From the IMG/VR virus record IMGVR_UViG_3300047476_000899, positions 1 through 26,602 of that record: 26,602 bases of DNA; one strand, written 5' to 3'. Positions 1 through 8,648 of the stretch are shown here, in pieces. Each line of letters begins with the position of its first letter. Within the stretch, counting starts at the first letter, position 1. The notes beneath the pieces are model-generated. The model worked only from the letters and a program-made list of their open reading frames with translations. It did not search any database and was not told where the DNA came from. The translations under genes and the position numbers were made by a program. The DNA is from a virus.

Positions 1-451
1 CTTTATTATCGGTTGTACCTAGAACATTACCTAATCTTAATATGCGATATTTTAATCCAAAAGTTTCACAATATGATATCAGTAATTGTTCTGCGGTTCT
101 TTTTGTAATTGAATAGAAACCTTTAGGATCACAATGTGAATCTTCTTTGGCTGGTAATTCAACGTTACCGTAAACGAACCACGAACTTATGAAATTAAAG
201 ACTGCATCAGGTGAATTCTCTCTAAAAGATTTCAACACATCCATTAATACAGATAAGTTTGTATCAATGTCGATGTGTAGGTCTGTATGCACATTATAAT
301 TATCAACAGTTGAAATGAAATAAACTATATCGGTGACACCAGGTGTCACTTCATAGTCATCACGAGCATTAACAATTTTTGTGTGGCCAGTTAATTCACA
401 ATATCGAGTACCAACAAAGCCTTTACCAAAGACATTAATTAATCGTTCCAT
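1..451 (-). CDS. NAD-dependent epimerase/dehydratase, partial (C-terminus off the window)
   Basis: This is the first 150 residues of a short-chain dehydrogenase/reductase of the extended nucleotide-sugar type. An N-terminal Rossmann glycine motif GKGFVG lies at residues 9-14. The catalytic set follows: Ser in SSWFVYG near residues 89-90, and YSITK with Tyr113 and Lys117. Enzymes of this family epimerise, dehydrate or reduce the sugar of a nucleotide-activated hexose in the cytoplasm. The ATG at 451 overlaps the end of the RfbH-type dehydrase gene by 13 nt, so the two are probably translated together and act on the same sugar. The exact reaction cannot be read because the substrate-binding C-terminal half lies outside the window. 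The family is clear; the substrate is not. Confidence 0.85.
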   Translation of the reverse strand, partial: MERLINVFGKGFVGTRYCELTGHTKIVNARDDYEVTPGVTDIVYFISTVDNYNVHTDLHIDIDTNLSVLMDVLKSFRENSPDAVFNFISSWFVYGNVELPAKEDSHCDPKGFYSITKRTAEQLLISYCETFGLKYRILRLGNVLGTTDNK

Positions 452-1725
452 TTTTCACATACCTTGTCGATATAATTTAGAATTTTATAGTTCCATAATG
501 GTGAGCATCCAACAAAGAATACATTACTGAGTGCGAGGTTTGAATTTGGATAATTTCTATAATCATCTAGGTGTTGATAACCAGGATGCAACAATATATT
601 ACCACTAAAGTAATTACGAGTTTGAATCTTGTTTGCTTCAAAATGTGCAACCAGTTTTTCTTTTACTTGTTGTGATTCACAGTAAATAGGAACACCAAAC
701 CAAGAAGGATCACCTTTTGGTAATGCATCAATTACTCTTACTTGTTTGATGTGATTCCGAATCGATTTTTGTACAACGTCCTTATATTCACGACGCTTTT
801 CATCAATGTATTCAAACTTCTTCAGTTGTTCTATACCAATAGCACCCTGTAAGTCTAAAGGTTTTAAATTATAACCCATAGTTGTGAAAACATACTTATG
901 ATCGATTGTACCATTATAGTTGGCCAACCATTCATCAAAACGATTACCACAAGTTCCACATTCCAATAAATTGTTTGAACCAACACAGTAACAATCACGT
1001 CCCCACCATGATACACTACGTGCAATATTCATGTACGCTTCATCATTAGAGCAAACCATTCCACCCTCACCTGTAGAGATATGGTGCGCCGGATAAAATG
1101 ATGTAGACCAACAGTAATAATAATCTGTTAGCAACTTACCATCCCAACGTGTGCCTAATGAATCACAGTTATCACCAATCAAAAGAATGTTGTGTCTTTC
1201 ACAAATATCTTTCAATTTGTCCATGTCAGGCGGATTACCAAGTACGGGAGAAACAAATATACCTCTGGTTCTAGGTGTAATCTTAGATTCAATTAGATCA
1301 ATATCGAAATTGAGTGTATTCAATTCAATATCGATGAATACGGCCTTCATTCCATTTTGAACGATAGGTGCGATTGTGGTTGGGAATCCTACAGGTGATA
1401 CGATAATCTCATCACCATCCTGCCATTTTAAATAATGTTTTAATGCAGTAATCATCACAAGGTTGGCCGAACTACCAGAATTGACCATGTGTGAATACTT
1501 CACATCAAATTTCTTACTGAATTTATTTTGAAATTGTGCGACCTTTTCACCTGATGTTACCCATTTACCATTCAGTAAGGCATCAAGTGCAACTCGCATT
1601 TCATTTTCATCCCACAATTGACCGGAATATTGAATGAAGTCGCCTTCTTTGTAATCATCATATTTTTTAACATACTTTGGTTGAACTGTAACTGCCAGTT
1701 CATTAATCAAATCATTCGTGTTCAT
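439..1725 (-). CDS. RfbH-like CDP-4-keto-6-deoxyglucose-3-dehydrase (DegT/DnrJ/EryC1 family)
   Basis: A 428-residue fold-type I PLP-family protein. Two features single out the E1/RfbH branch of 3-deoxysugar dehydrases. First, the usual PLP-binding lysine is replaced by histidine in FYPAHHISTGEGG (His214, followed by His215). Second, four cysteines follow (C245, C247, C256, C259), in the region where E1 enzymes hold a [2Fe-2S] cluster. Known family members use PMP plus the cluster to remove the C3 hydroxyl of CDP-4-keto-6-deoxyglucose on the route to 3,6-dideoxyhexoses such as ascarylose or abequose. They need an E3-type reductase, which is not in this window. It is flanked by an epimerase and glycosyltransferase genes, fitting nucleotide-sugar synthesis for a glycan. 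Substrate and nucleotide carrier are inferred from the family. Confidence 0.9.
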   Translation of the reverse strand: MNTNDLINELAVTVQPKYVKKYDDYKEGDFIQYSGQLWDENEMRVALDALLNGKWVTSGEKVAQFQNKFSKKFDVKYSHMVNSGSSANLVMITALKHYLKWQDGDEIIVSPVGFPTTIAPIVQNGMKAVFIDIELNTLNFDIDLIESKITPRTRGIFVSPVLGNPPDMDKLKDICERHNILLIGDNCDSLGTRWDGKLLTDYYYCWSTSFYPAHHISTGEGGMVCSNDEAYMNIARSVSWWGRDCYCVGSNNLLECGTCGNRFDEWLANYNGTIDHKYVFTTMGYNLKPLDLQGAIGIEQLKKFEYIDEKRREYKDVVQKSIRNHIKQVRVIDALPKGDPSWFGVPIYCESQQVKEKLVAHFEANKIQTRNYFSGNILLHPGYQHLDDYRNYPNSNLALSNVFFVGCSPLWNYKILNYIDKVCEKWND

Positions 1726-1749
1726 TTAAAAAATCCTTTAATGTGAATT

Positions 1750-2481
1750 TTACATCTCTACTTTATAAGTCCAAACACCTTCTTTTTGTGTTACTTCCTG
1801 AACATCTGTCCTATAATATGATGGAGGTGAATACCATCGACCACTAGGACCTAAATGCATTTCATACCAATTAGGTTTTCCACTGCCAATCCAACACTCC
1901 ATATCAAATCTATGATGCGGTTGTCCTTCAAATTGCGGTTTGAAATTTGCCTCAGGTGGTGGTAAGAGTCTATGACATTTACGGATGTATGATGCTTTTG
2001 CCCAAAAGAAAGTACCTGGATAGAATCCATAAGGAGGATCAGGTAAGTATGCTGCACCTACGGTGTCATAACCTTCATTCAGTTTTTCTACACATTCTTT
2101 CCATTTCTCAACAGTGAAGTATTGCATATAGTGACGCCAATTTTGATGGCCACCTGGTGCATGAGAAATTCCTTTACATGTCATGCAAAGAACATAATAC
2201 TCATCTTCTGATGCATGAGCCCGTTCTTGTATTCCTTGTATGGTAGTTCCTTCAAACCACTCTTTATAACTTTCATCAAATAAATGGAATTTTACATTCG
2301 GCCTGTTTTGCCATCTATCTTCAAGCCACTTGAAATTTTCTTTGTTGAAATGCATCATCAAATTAATTTCTGCAGCAGCATCAATTAATCCTGTTCTTTC
2401 AAGTAATTCTACTTGTTCTTCTAAAATTTGTTTACCGTTAGGTAAGTCCATTGCATGAATGTAAATTTTAATATCTTTCAT
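1750..2481 (-). CDS. Putative glycosyltransferase-like protein
   Basis: A 243-residue soluble protein. It starts with a beta-strand-like MKDIKIYIHAMDLPNG and has a His/Trp-rich middle (GGHQNWRHYMQYF near residues 110-122). A stretch DTVGAAYLPDPPYGFYPGTFFWAKASYI follows in short pieces typical of sugar-transferase families, where the acceptor end is lined by aromatic residues. No convincing DxD metal site was found, so the assignment rests mainly on this layout and on context: it lies inside a run of glycosyltransferases. Its ATG overlaps the TGA of the DUF5672-like gene by 4 nt (ATGA), which indicates coupled translation. It could instead be a glycan-binding or glycan-modifying enzyme. Confidence 0.5.
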   Translation of the reverse strand: MKDIKIYIHAMDLPNGKQILEEQVELLERTGLIDAAAEINLMMHFNKENFKWLEDRWQNRPNVKFHLFDESYKEWFEGTTIQGIQERAHASEDEYYVLCMTCKGISHAPGGHQNWRHYMQYFTVEKWKECVEKLNEGYDTVGAAYLPDPPYGFYPGTFFWAKASYIRKCHRLLPPPEANFKPQFEGQPHHRFDMECWIGSGKPNWYEMHLGPSGRWYSPPSYYRTDVQEVTQKEGVWTYKVEM

Positions 2482-3158
2482 AATTCAACTCCATAATTTT
2501 TCGCAATACCATGTTTACCATGAAACCCTAAACTTTTTCCAACCCATTCGTGATTGTAGTTAAGTTCTACACTGAATCTATTTGCAATGTGTGATGGTGC
2601 AAATTTGATTCCGTGTTTTGTTTCTAATTCATTTCTATGTATTTTGCAAATAACATTATCTTCAGGAATAAGATATTGACCTTTTGTAAATACATGATAA
2701 TCTGAATTATGTATTAAACCACCAAACTGTTCTGTAGCAAAATTGACATTCATTTTATTTAATGCTTGATACAGTTTTTGTGACCTCAAACAGAAACCAC
2801 CATTACCAACACGGCCGTCTTGCCATGTTGCACCAATATAATCATATTCAAAGAATTCATCAGTCCATGCATCTTTGTTGACTGCAAACCCATCAGAATG
2901 AATAATCAAATTAAAATCTTCAGTACAAATAACAGGACAAAGTTTTAATGTAATATTACCATATTCATCATTATAACTTTTAATTCTTGGTATTTTTATC
3001 CAAAAAACTTCTACATCAATAGGTTCAGGAAAAGGAATATCACTAAACCAATAAACCGATGTAATCTTATCACCTAAAGTTTCAAGTGTTTTTTTAAGTG
3101 CTTTAATACTTGGTGTATAGTGTAAAGTATCAATAACTGTTATACTAAGTGTTTTCAT
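2478..3158 (-). CDS. DUF5672-family putative glycosyltransferase
   Basis: A 226-residue protein with the layout of the DUF5672 family, which is widely found in glycan clusters. The N-terminal half is strand-rich. HSDGFAVN at about residues 87-94 follows, then EYDYIGATW at about 104-112, and VGNGGFCLRS at about 117-126. The HSDGF segment takes the place of the metal and nucleotide-sugar binding DxD found in GT-A enzymes. The VGNGGF segment is the most conserved signature of the family. The function is a sugar transfer inferred from fold and neighbourhood; the donor and acceptor are unknown. It is joined by 4-nt ATGA overlaps to both neighbours. Confidence 0.7.
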   Translation of the reverse strand: MKTLSITVIDTLHYTPSIKALKKTLETLGDKITSVYWFSDIPFPEPIDVEVFWIKIPRIKSYNDEYGNITLKLCPVICTEDFNLIIHSDGFAVNKDAWTDEFFEYDYIGATWQDGRVGNGGFCLRSQKLYQALNKMNVNFATEQFGGLIHNSDYHVFTKGQYLIPEDNVICKIHRNELETKHGIKFAPSHIANRFSVELNYNHEWVGKSLGFHGKHGIAKNYGVEL

Positions 3159-3808
3159 GTGTTACGATTCTTTTTGATTGCAATAACAGTTAATATATTG
3201 GGTAGGCCATCAACAGGAGTTCTTACAACATCTTCACAATTACCCAAGTAAAGAACTTTATAATCGGAGGAGTTAAGTAAATTGGCCAAACCATGTGAAT
3301 CAAAATGGTGTAAGTGTTCGTTTTCTCTACGGTGCTTCCAATTCATAAACCATTCGTTTCCTTGTTCTTCGTGATACCAAGGTACAGAAATACAAACGTA
3401 TTTTGTTTTCAGACCACGGAGAAAAGGAACTAATTCCATCTCTGGAAGATGTTCAAGTGAATCATAAAAAGTTACCACATCAACTTCATAATCATTTACA
3501 TTATCAATTTTTAGAGAACCTATAGGTGTCGGATAATCCGATATATCAAACCCGTAGGTTGTCTTACCGTTCTTGACACAATGTTGTAGAAATGCACCAT
3601 TACCATAACCAAAGTCGGTAACACTACTAAAGTTTTTAATTACTTTGGTTAACAAATTAAATCTCAACTCAGACATTCTATCATTTGTTGTATAAGTATC
3701 ATATCTTTGTTTTGAATATGATGAAGAATAATCTGGTATAGGTCCTGTCATTTTGTCCTGATACAAATAACCACCAATATCACCAAACATTTTTTTATAA
3801 ATTCTCAT
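3155..3808 (-). CDS. Class I SAM-dependent methyltransferase
   Basis: A 217-residue Rossmann-fold methyltransferase. Motif I is DFGYGNG (residues 65-71). An acidic residue ending the second strand (YGFDIS, Asp88) would bind the ribose of S-adenosylmethionine, and YDSLEHL at 115-121 matches motif IV/post-IV of class I enzymes. The ATG at 3808 is preferred over an upstream TTG at 3826 because it makes an ATGA overlap with the preceding gene, and because the GGAG Shine-Dalgarno at 3821-3824 overlaps that TTG. In a glycan cassette such enzymes commonly O- or N-methylate a sugar, and this is the likely role here. Modification of another acceptor cannot be ruled out. Confidence 0.75.
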   Translation of the reverse strand: MRIYKKMFGDIGGYLYQDKMTGPIPDYSSSYSKQRYDTYTTNDRMSELRFNLLTKVIKNFSSVTDFGYGNGAFLQHCVKNGKTTYGFDISDYPTPIGSLKIDNVNDYEVDVVTFYDSLEHLPEMELVPFLRGLKTKYVCISVPWYHEEQGNEWFMNWKHRRENEHLHHFDSHGLANLLNSSDYKVLYLGNCEDVVRTPVDGLPNILTVIAIKKNRNT

Positions 3809-4512
3809 AATAAATCTAATCTCCAATTACTATTGTGAAACATGTTTATATTTCCTTTTCCTTGCATCGCATAGAAAGGAGTAGTATGTAATAGTCCTAC
3901 TGATCCATAATAATAATTTAATTTCTCTTTCTTAGGTAAGACAGATGCAAAGTGTGATGTTCCAGTATCACCACCAACATAGTGACTACAATCAACTATA
4001 TGTTCTATGTTTTCAATAAAATCATAACTATTTTTCCAACCATCATAGAAGGTTGTATGTGTATCACTCTTTGCACAAATAATCTTTTCATAATCCTTAT
4101 ACTCATCTTTCGAGTAATGTTCAACGATAGAATCTAACATTGGATTGGACCAGTTTCTATATGTGTTATATGCACCATCAAACAATGGAGCAATTACAAT
4201 TTTCTTTTTTATTGGCCGATTAAAATCTAGTAATAGTATATCACCAGTTAATGATCTAAAATCCCAAAGATTCACATTATTCACATTCAATGAATTCGTT
4301 CCTGCATCGGTGGAAAGGAAAGAAACGTTGTCATTCAACCAATTACGAAATTTAATGATATAATCAGATTGATGTATTGATCGATCTGGAATGTGAAGTT
4401 TAATATCACCACCATGTTGTGGTGCCAACCAAGCATAGAAATTCAGTGCAGCAATAATATCTCCGTTGCGGAGTGGTCCACCGAAATTGTGTGGCTCAAT
4501 ATTAATAATCAT
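3805..4512 (-). CDS. GT9/heptosyltransferase-like glycosyltransferase
   Basis: A 235-residue protein related to the GT-B C-terminal half of ADP-heptose:LPS heptosyltransferases (GT9). The best signature is HYVGGDTGTSHFASVL near residues 178-192, matching the GGDTG/S-x-x-H donor-binding loop of that family, which sits after predicted beta-strands. The N-terminus (NFGGPLRNGDIIAAL) resembles the GDxl start of GT9 proteins. It is short compared with the usual 320-350 residues. The next gene upstream carries the other GT9-like start, so the two may work as a pair. The 11-nt overlap with that gene supports co-translation. Acceptor unknown. Confidence 0.6.
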   Translation of the reverse strand: MIINIEPHNFGGPLRNGDIIAALNFYAWLAPQHGGDIKLHIPDRSIHQSDYIIKFRNWLNDNVSFLSTDAGTNSLNVNNVNLWDFRSLTGDILLLDFNRPIKKKIVIAPLFDGAYNTYRNWSNPMLDSIVEHYSKDEYKDYEKIICAKSDTHTTFYDGWKNSYDFIENIEHIVDCSHYVGGDTGTSHFASVLPKKEKLNYYYGSVGLLHTTPFYAMQGKGNINMFHNSNWRLDLL

Positions 4513-5245
4513 ATTTAAAATCTTTTAAATAAACTAGTTTTGATTCCCTATCTTGATAGAAATGCATTTTAAATACATGTTCTATATCCCAACCTTGCCA
4601 ATTTCTCATATCTTCGTCCCACAAGATATAACTATCTTTCTTCATAAGATCGGCAAGTACAGCAATACCAGTAAATGTGGTAACAAATGCATTTGTATTA
4701 TATTTGATTAACGAACAATTATACAATAATTCATTAGTATAGTCAAGACAAAAACCTTTTTTATGTGGAATAATTTCAGATGTTTCTATTAAATTGGAAT
4801 ATCTCCGTTCATCCACATCAGGTGCATCTTTTGGTGACCATCTATCACCAATAATAAGTTTGTCGGAGTGGTAATCGATATCATATTTTGGTATTTGTAA
4901 TTCAAAGTTATCATCACTTTCTAAATCTAATTTGTATGTGTGATTTAAAAAGTTTAGATATTTTCTAACGACAATAGGAGAATTGAGATTGCCTTCTTCT
5001 GTTCCTGTATCATCCATAAGTACACAATTCATAGGGTTGAACTGTTTTTCGTGTAAGAACCAAACATTAGAAAACATTTCCTGTTCCAATAGTAGTTCTC
5101 TGATACCTTTAAATCTTTGTAATCTATCACAGATTGTAAATGATATTTTCTTGTCAAACCTTTTATATAAGGCCGATAATGCAGGTAAACAATGAGCAAA
5201 ATCACCCAAATTATGGATTCTAGGAGATACTATATCGATGTTCAT
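4502..5245 (-). CDS. GT9-like putative glycosyltransferase
   Basis: A 247-residue protein that opens with HNLGDFAHCLPALSALYKRF. This is the GD-x(2-4)-xLPal-aL pattern at the N-terminus of heptosyltransferase-like (GT9) enzymes. The C-terminal part, around TFTGIAVLADL, has the small-residue loop where these enzymes bind the nucleotide but lacks the full GGDTGxxH signature present in its neighbour. It is also shorter than a full GT9. It overlaps both neighbours (ATGA with the HtrL/YibB-like gene, 11 nt with the other GT9-like gene). The family is likely; the donor sugar is unknown. Confidence 0.5.
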   Translation of the reverse strand: MNIDIVSPRIHNLGDFAHCLPALSALYKRFDKKISFTICDRLQRFKGIRELLLEQEMFSNVWFLHEKQFNPMNCVLMDDTGTEEGNLNSPIVVRKYLNFLNHTYKLDLESDDNFELQIPKYDIDYHSDKLIIGDRWSPKDAPDVDERRYSNLIETSEIIPHKKGFCLDYTNELLYNCSLIKYNTNAFVTTFTGIAVLADLMKKDSYILWDEDMRNWQGWDIEHVFKMHFYQDRESKLVYLKDFKYDY

Positions 5246-6063
5246 ATGTTATCATTATATTTTCTAAAAATTCTGAACCAATCATTTGGATCTGCTGGAT
5301 GCAATTCAAATTCATCGGGTTTGGTGAGAAATGACATCAACAAAAGAGTTTGGTCATCATCAATCAAATTGTGTAACAATAATAAATTTACATTGTCCAT
5401 TACTAGTTCTTTCAGTAATGACCATTTCTTTGTGCCAGCAACAATATGACAACCTTGTATATAAACATCTCCAGTATATATTATGTCATTTATTGGTCTA
5501 GGATCAATATTACGTTGATTAAAGAAATGTATTTTCTCTTTATTGAAATCATATGTCCAACGATTTGATGCAGGTATCGTAGTGTTATTACGAACGTAAC
5601 CAAAATCGATCCATGCAGTCAAGTCGTTTGATATTAAATTCTTTTCGATAGCATCTGTTACATACCAAGCCTTGAATATATTAACCAACACATAATCAGC
5701 ATGCCAATATTCTATTAATTGTGGATTAATGACTTTATCATAATAATTAGGATCATCCATAGTTTTTTGAACACGTTCTTTTATTTGTTCATATTCTGTT
5801 GGTAGATACGATTCTCTAGTTACAACTTTAGTGAGTTCTTCAAGTCCATTTTCTTTTCGAATTGTTAAAACTCTATCTTCAAAATCTGGAGTGGTGTATA
5901 TCACCATCTCATTTTGTAGTTTAGCTAAGTTACTAAAGAATTCAAAATAAGTGTCAACACTTCTATGTTGATAGAATGGCAGTTCACGTCCATGTTTAGA
6001 CTTTGGTAAATTTCCTCTACCTATATCATAAAATGCTGTGACAACTGAAATATCTTTATTCAT
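5242..6063 (-). CDS. HtrL/YibB (WlaTC)-family putative glycosyltransferase
   Basis: A 273-residue protein beginning MNKDISVVTAFYDIGRGN, the characteristic N-terminus of the HtrL/YibB/WlaTC family. It continues with the family's YFEFFSNLAKLQNEMVIYT block. Members sit in lipo-oligosaccharide and capsule clusters and are treated as glycosyltransferases of GT-A type. Further on, TAWIDFGYVR supplies the acidic residue expected at the nucleotide-sugar site. I start at the ATG at 6063; a TTG 12 nt upstream is open but has no better ribosome site. The start lies 5 nt beyond the end of the preceding gene. The donor and acceptor are unknown. Confidence 0.7.
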   Translation of the reverse strand: MNKDISVVTAFYDIGRGNLPKSKHGRELPFYQHRSVDTYFEFFSNLAKLQNEMVIYTTPDFEDRVLTIRKENGLEELTKVVTRESYLPTEYEQIKERVQKTMDDPNYYDKVINPQLIEYWHADYVLVNIFKAWYVTDAIEKNLISNDLTAWIDFGYVRNNTTIPASNRWTYDFNKEKIHFFNQRNIDPRPINDIIYTGDVYIQGCHIVAGTKKWSLLKELVMDNVNLLLLHNLIDDDQTLLLMSFLTKPDEFELHPADPNDWFRIFRKYNDNI

Positions 6064-6901
6064 ATTTTCTTTCAATTTTATCTTTCCAATCCGGTACTCT
6101 ATTATATTGATGCACCATTACATATTTTTCACCTTTACTTGTGTAAACATACTCACCATCAAAAACAGGTTCAGGACTCAATAGATGAGGCCTAAAGGTG
6201 TTTATTTTGTTGGGGTCTACTGTAGTTCCACATTCACATGCCCAATTGTCATCATGATCGTTAAATTTGGTTAATGAAAGATATGGTTCAATAGATAACA
6301 TCACATTAACACCAGCTTGATCTGGTGTTGGATTTTGTATATTACTTATTGCCAAAGAAACAGCCAATGAAAAGTCTTTAAATGTATTAAATTCACCTGC
6401 CATTGAACCGGCATTATAGATTGGCCTATCTTTCATGTGTTGATAAAGTTGAGGAAAACAATCCATCATATTTTGATTTCCCCAGGCCTCATCTTTATAT
6501 TTTAAACCTTCGCAACCATAATTAAGTTTTTTGTCACCAAGATTGTTTTCAAGCCATGTTGATGGATTCACTTGAAATACGACATCAGATATATCGGTTG
6601 AAATAACATATCGTATATCTTGGTCTTTGAGTTGATTCAATAATGCCCAATAGAAATGATGTCTGAGCATTGGTACTTGATAAGTTAATCCTTCAACGAA
6701 TAAGTAACCATCATTATTTTTGTTTCTATTCTGAGAAGCAAGATAAACAGTTACACCCTGTTCTTCAAGTTTCTTCTTCGTTTCATCTTTCATATTAAAG
6801 GCTATAATTGCAATTATACCCTTGAATCCAGTTTGTTTGATTGAGTTTACCCAATACTTCATCTTGTCGTAACCATATTCGGATACGGCACTAATAATCA
6901 T
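6056..6901 (-). CDS. GT-A-type putative glycosyltransferase
   Basis: A 281-residue protein with a GT-A-like order. Strands at the N-terminus (MIISAVSEYGYDK, then GIIAIIAF) lead to the acidic motif STDISDVVFQ with Asp103 and Asp106, a DxxD variant of the metal-binding DxD. YNAGSMAGEFNTF resembles the acceptor-side NxG segment of family 8/34-like enzymes. A late conserved-looking histidine occurs in VMVHQYNR, as in enzymes that use a C-terminal His as third metal ligand. The ATG at 6901 is preferred to a GTG at 6910 because it makes an ATGA overlap with the preceding gene. Specificity is unknown. Confidence 0.6.
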   Translation of the reverse strand: MIISAVSEYGYDKMKYWVNSIKQTGFKGIIAIIAFNMKDETKKKLEEQGVTVYLASQNRNKNNDGYLFVEGLTYQVPMLRHHFYWALLNQLKDQDIRYVISTDISDVVFQVNPSTWLENNLGDKKLNYGCEGLKYKDEAWGNQNMMDCFPQLYQHMKDRPIYNAGSMAGEFNTFKDFSLAVSLAISNIQNPTPDQAGVNVMLSIEPYLSLTKFNDHDDNWACECGTTVDPNKINTFRPHLLSPEPVFDGEYVYTSKGEKYVMVHQYNRVPDWKDKIERKYE

Positions 6902-7689
6902 ATCTCGCACAATTCTTCTCCCAATTTCCGAATGATGTTAGTAATATACAATGGTTGAGTAGATATATTAAGTTCTTTTGTGAGCTTGTTATTGTCTATG
7001 ATGAACTGTTCTTTCATAACATCACTTGTGCATAAAAATTCACCAGCGCCATATCCACGAATCAGATATTTTGCAACTTTTCCTATTTCTAATCCATAGT
7101 TGGAACTCAAATTATAAATTCCAGTTAATTTTCTTTTTGAAATACTATCAAGCAACATACATGATGTACCTATATCAATGAAATCTCTTTTTACATGTTC
7201 ACTGATAGTAAAGACAATCTTTGAGTCGGATATCAATTGATTCATGCAAAATCCCATGAATGATTGTCTACCAAGTTCAAAACCGAAAAGGTTTGATCCA
7301 CGAACAATTACCGACTTATCACCAAATTCTTTTTGAATCTTGTATTCAGATATTAACTTATTTTCACTATAAAAGTCAAATGGATTTGTCTGACTTTCTT
7401 CGGTAAATGTTCTTAAATCTGCATATGAACCATATACCTTTCTTGTGGACAACATTACATAATTACATCCACTTTCATATGAAAGTTTTGCCATCTGATA
7501 ATCCACATCCTTTTCTTGGTCATAAGGTTGTGTTTTAAATGTTGGATTCAATGCACAATTAACCACACAATCATATTTTGAAAAATCAACATGATGTATA
7601 TTATTATACCCAACTATATCAAAATCTTCTAGTTTGGCCAGTTCCTTTGCAATAAAACTGGTCTTACCGATTACTAGTCGTTTCGCCAA
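6898..7689 (-). CDS. NAD-dependent sugar reductase/epimerase (RmlD-like SDR)
   Basis: A 263-residue extended SDR protein. The N-terminal dinucleotide segment is RLVIGKTSFIAKEL (residues 4-17), with the loose glycine pattern of RmlD-type 4-ketoreductases. STRKVYG (81-87) carries the Ser/Thr of the catalytic triad, and YSENK gives Tyr107 and Lys111. RGSNLFG further on is the typical substrate-loop strand. Such enzymes reduce or epimerise NDP-4-keto-deoxyhexoses, so it may complete the deoxysugar started by the RfbH-like dehydrase. The only plausible start is TTG at 7689, with GGAG 7 nt upstream. The gene overlaps the end of the GT2 gene by 16 nt. Confidence 0.8.
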   Translation of the reverse strand: MAKRLVIGKTSFIAKELAKLEDFDIVGYNNIHHVDFSKYDCVVNCALNPTFKTQPYDQEKDVDYQMAKLSYESGCNYVMLSTRKVYGSYADLRTFTEESQTNPFDFYSENKLISEYKIQKEFGDKSVIVRGSNLFGFELGRQSFMGFCMNQLISDSKIVFTISEHVKRDFIDIGTSCMLLDSISKRKLTGIYNLSSNYGLEIGKVAKYLIRGYGAGEFLCTSDVMKEQFIIDNNKLTKELNISTQPLYITNIIRKLGEELCEI

Positions 7690-8384
7690 GGTAGAACTCC
7701 ATTATATTTTTCAGACATCACTTTGTTGCCTTCATCAAAAAATTCTTTAGTAACAGAACCTTGATTACCAGCTAATCTATAATTTACTGTATATTTTTTG
7801 GTACAATCCCATCTCTTGAAATGAGTGGTTATTGCTTGCAAGAATACTCTATCTTGTCCCCATCCACCATGCCAAATTGAGGCCATTCTGATTAGAACAT
7901 CTCTACGCACACAATAAGAATTTGTGTCGATGTGATTTACTTTTGTCCATGCAGGCCACAAACCAAGACTTTCACAATCATCGTTACATATGTAATTGCC
8001 GTCTTTGTCCATTATCTTTCTAAGTGAATAAGACCACTCAAGATTTTTCTCTTTGATCTTTAAGACACAAGAACCTACATGATCTTTATCGAACCAACAG
8101 TCTTGATCTAAGAATAAAACATATTCTTCGTTAACTAGGTGTGAGAAAGCTGCATAGACACGATGGCCATAAAAACCATTTGCACCTACGTTGTCTGGTA
8201 GATAACAGACTTTAAAGTTGGGATTTCCTAAGTATTCATCAGCAATAGTTTTAACCTTGCCTTTGAATTGGTCACCATCACATACCAAATATAATTTGGT
8301 GGGATATGTTTGATTTAAAACACTTTCAATTGCAGTACGTACCTCAGGCGCACCTGTGGTAGGTAAAATAACAACAGCACTCAT
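7674..8384 (-). CDS. Family 2 glycosyltransferase
   Basis: A 236-residue GT2 (GT-A fold) protein. The opening VVILPTTGAPEVRTAIESVLNQTY is the usual GT2 first strand and helix. LVCDGDQ (Asp36, Asp38) is the uridine-binding acidic site, and FLDQDCWF (Asp93, Asp95) is the DxD metal motif. GGWGQDRVFLQ near the C-terminus provides the G-x-(E/Q)D catalytic-base segment. No membrane segment is seen, so it is cytoplasmic. It is the first gene of the glycan cassette in transcription order and has a good ribosome site (GAGG, 6 nt before ATG). It follows the membrane-protein gene by only 18 nt, so it may be read from the replication block too. Confidence 0.85.
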   Translation of the reverse strand: MSAVVILPTTGAPEVRTAIESVLNQTYPTKLYLVCDGDQFKGKVKTIADEYLGNPNFKVCYLPDNVGANGFYGHRVYAAFSHLVNEEYVLFLDQDCWFDKDHVGSCVLKIKEKNLEWSYSLRKIMDKDGNYICNDDCESLGLWPAWTKVNHIDTNSYCVRRDVLIRMASIWHGGWGQDRVFLQAITTHFKRWDCTKKYTVNYRLAGNQGSVTKEFFDEGNKVMSEKYNGVLPWRND

Positions 8385-8402
8385 AATAACCTCACTTAAA
8401 AA

Positions 8403-8648
8403 TTACTTCACATCTTTGTCACTGATACAGTAACCACCCTTAAATTTATAAACACTAGAATTAAATTCTACTTGTTCATATATATCATTATTAAAACACA
8501 TATATCTATCTTTCATATTTGTCGCAAAATAATACCCCGCATAACCTAGGCCACCGAGTATCATTAATACAGGAATGTACTTCAAGTATTTAATTACACC
8601 TGGCAATATATTCAATAACTGGGGTAAATATTTCAGCAAATCTTTCAT
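8403..8648 (-). CDS. Small membrane protein, unknown function
   Basis: An 81-residue protein with an amphipathic N-terminal stretch (residues 1-24). One strong membrane segment, YIPVLMILGGLGYAGYYFAT, lies around residues 25-45. A short polar tail with two cysteines follows (CFNN and GYCIS). The tail is probably outside the cytoplasm, where the cysteines could form a disulfide. The ATG overlaps the TGA of the preceding small gene (ATGA). I do not recognise the family. A TATAAATT box, one base off the late-promoter consensus, lies within it at 8443-8450 on the minus strand. Confidence 0.6.
   Translation of the reverse strand: MKDLLKYLPQLLNILPGVIKYLKYIPVLMILGGLGYAGYYFATNMKDRYMCFNNDIYEQVEFNSSVYKFKGGYCISDKDVK

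Noticed and set aside
3796-3803. Plus-strand TATAAATT as a late promoter
   Set aside because: No plus-strand gene follows, and one-mismatch 8-mers are expected by chance in AT-rich DNA.
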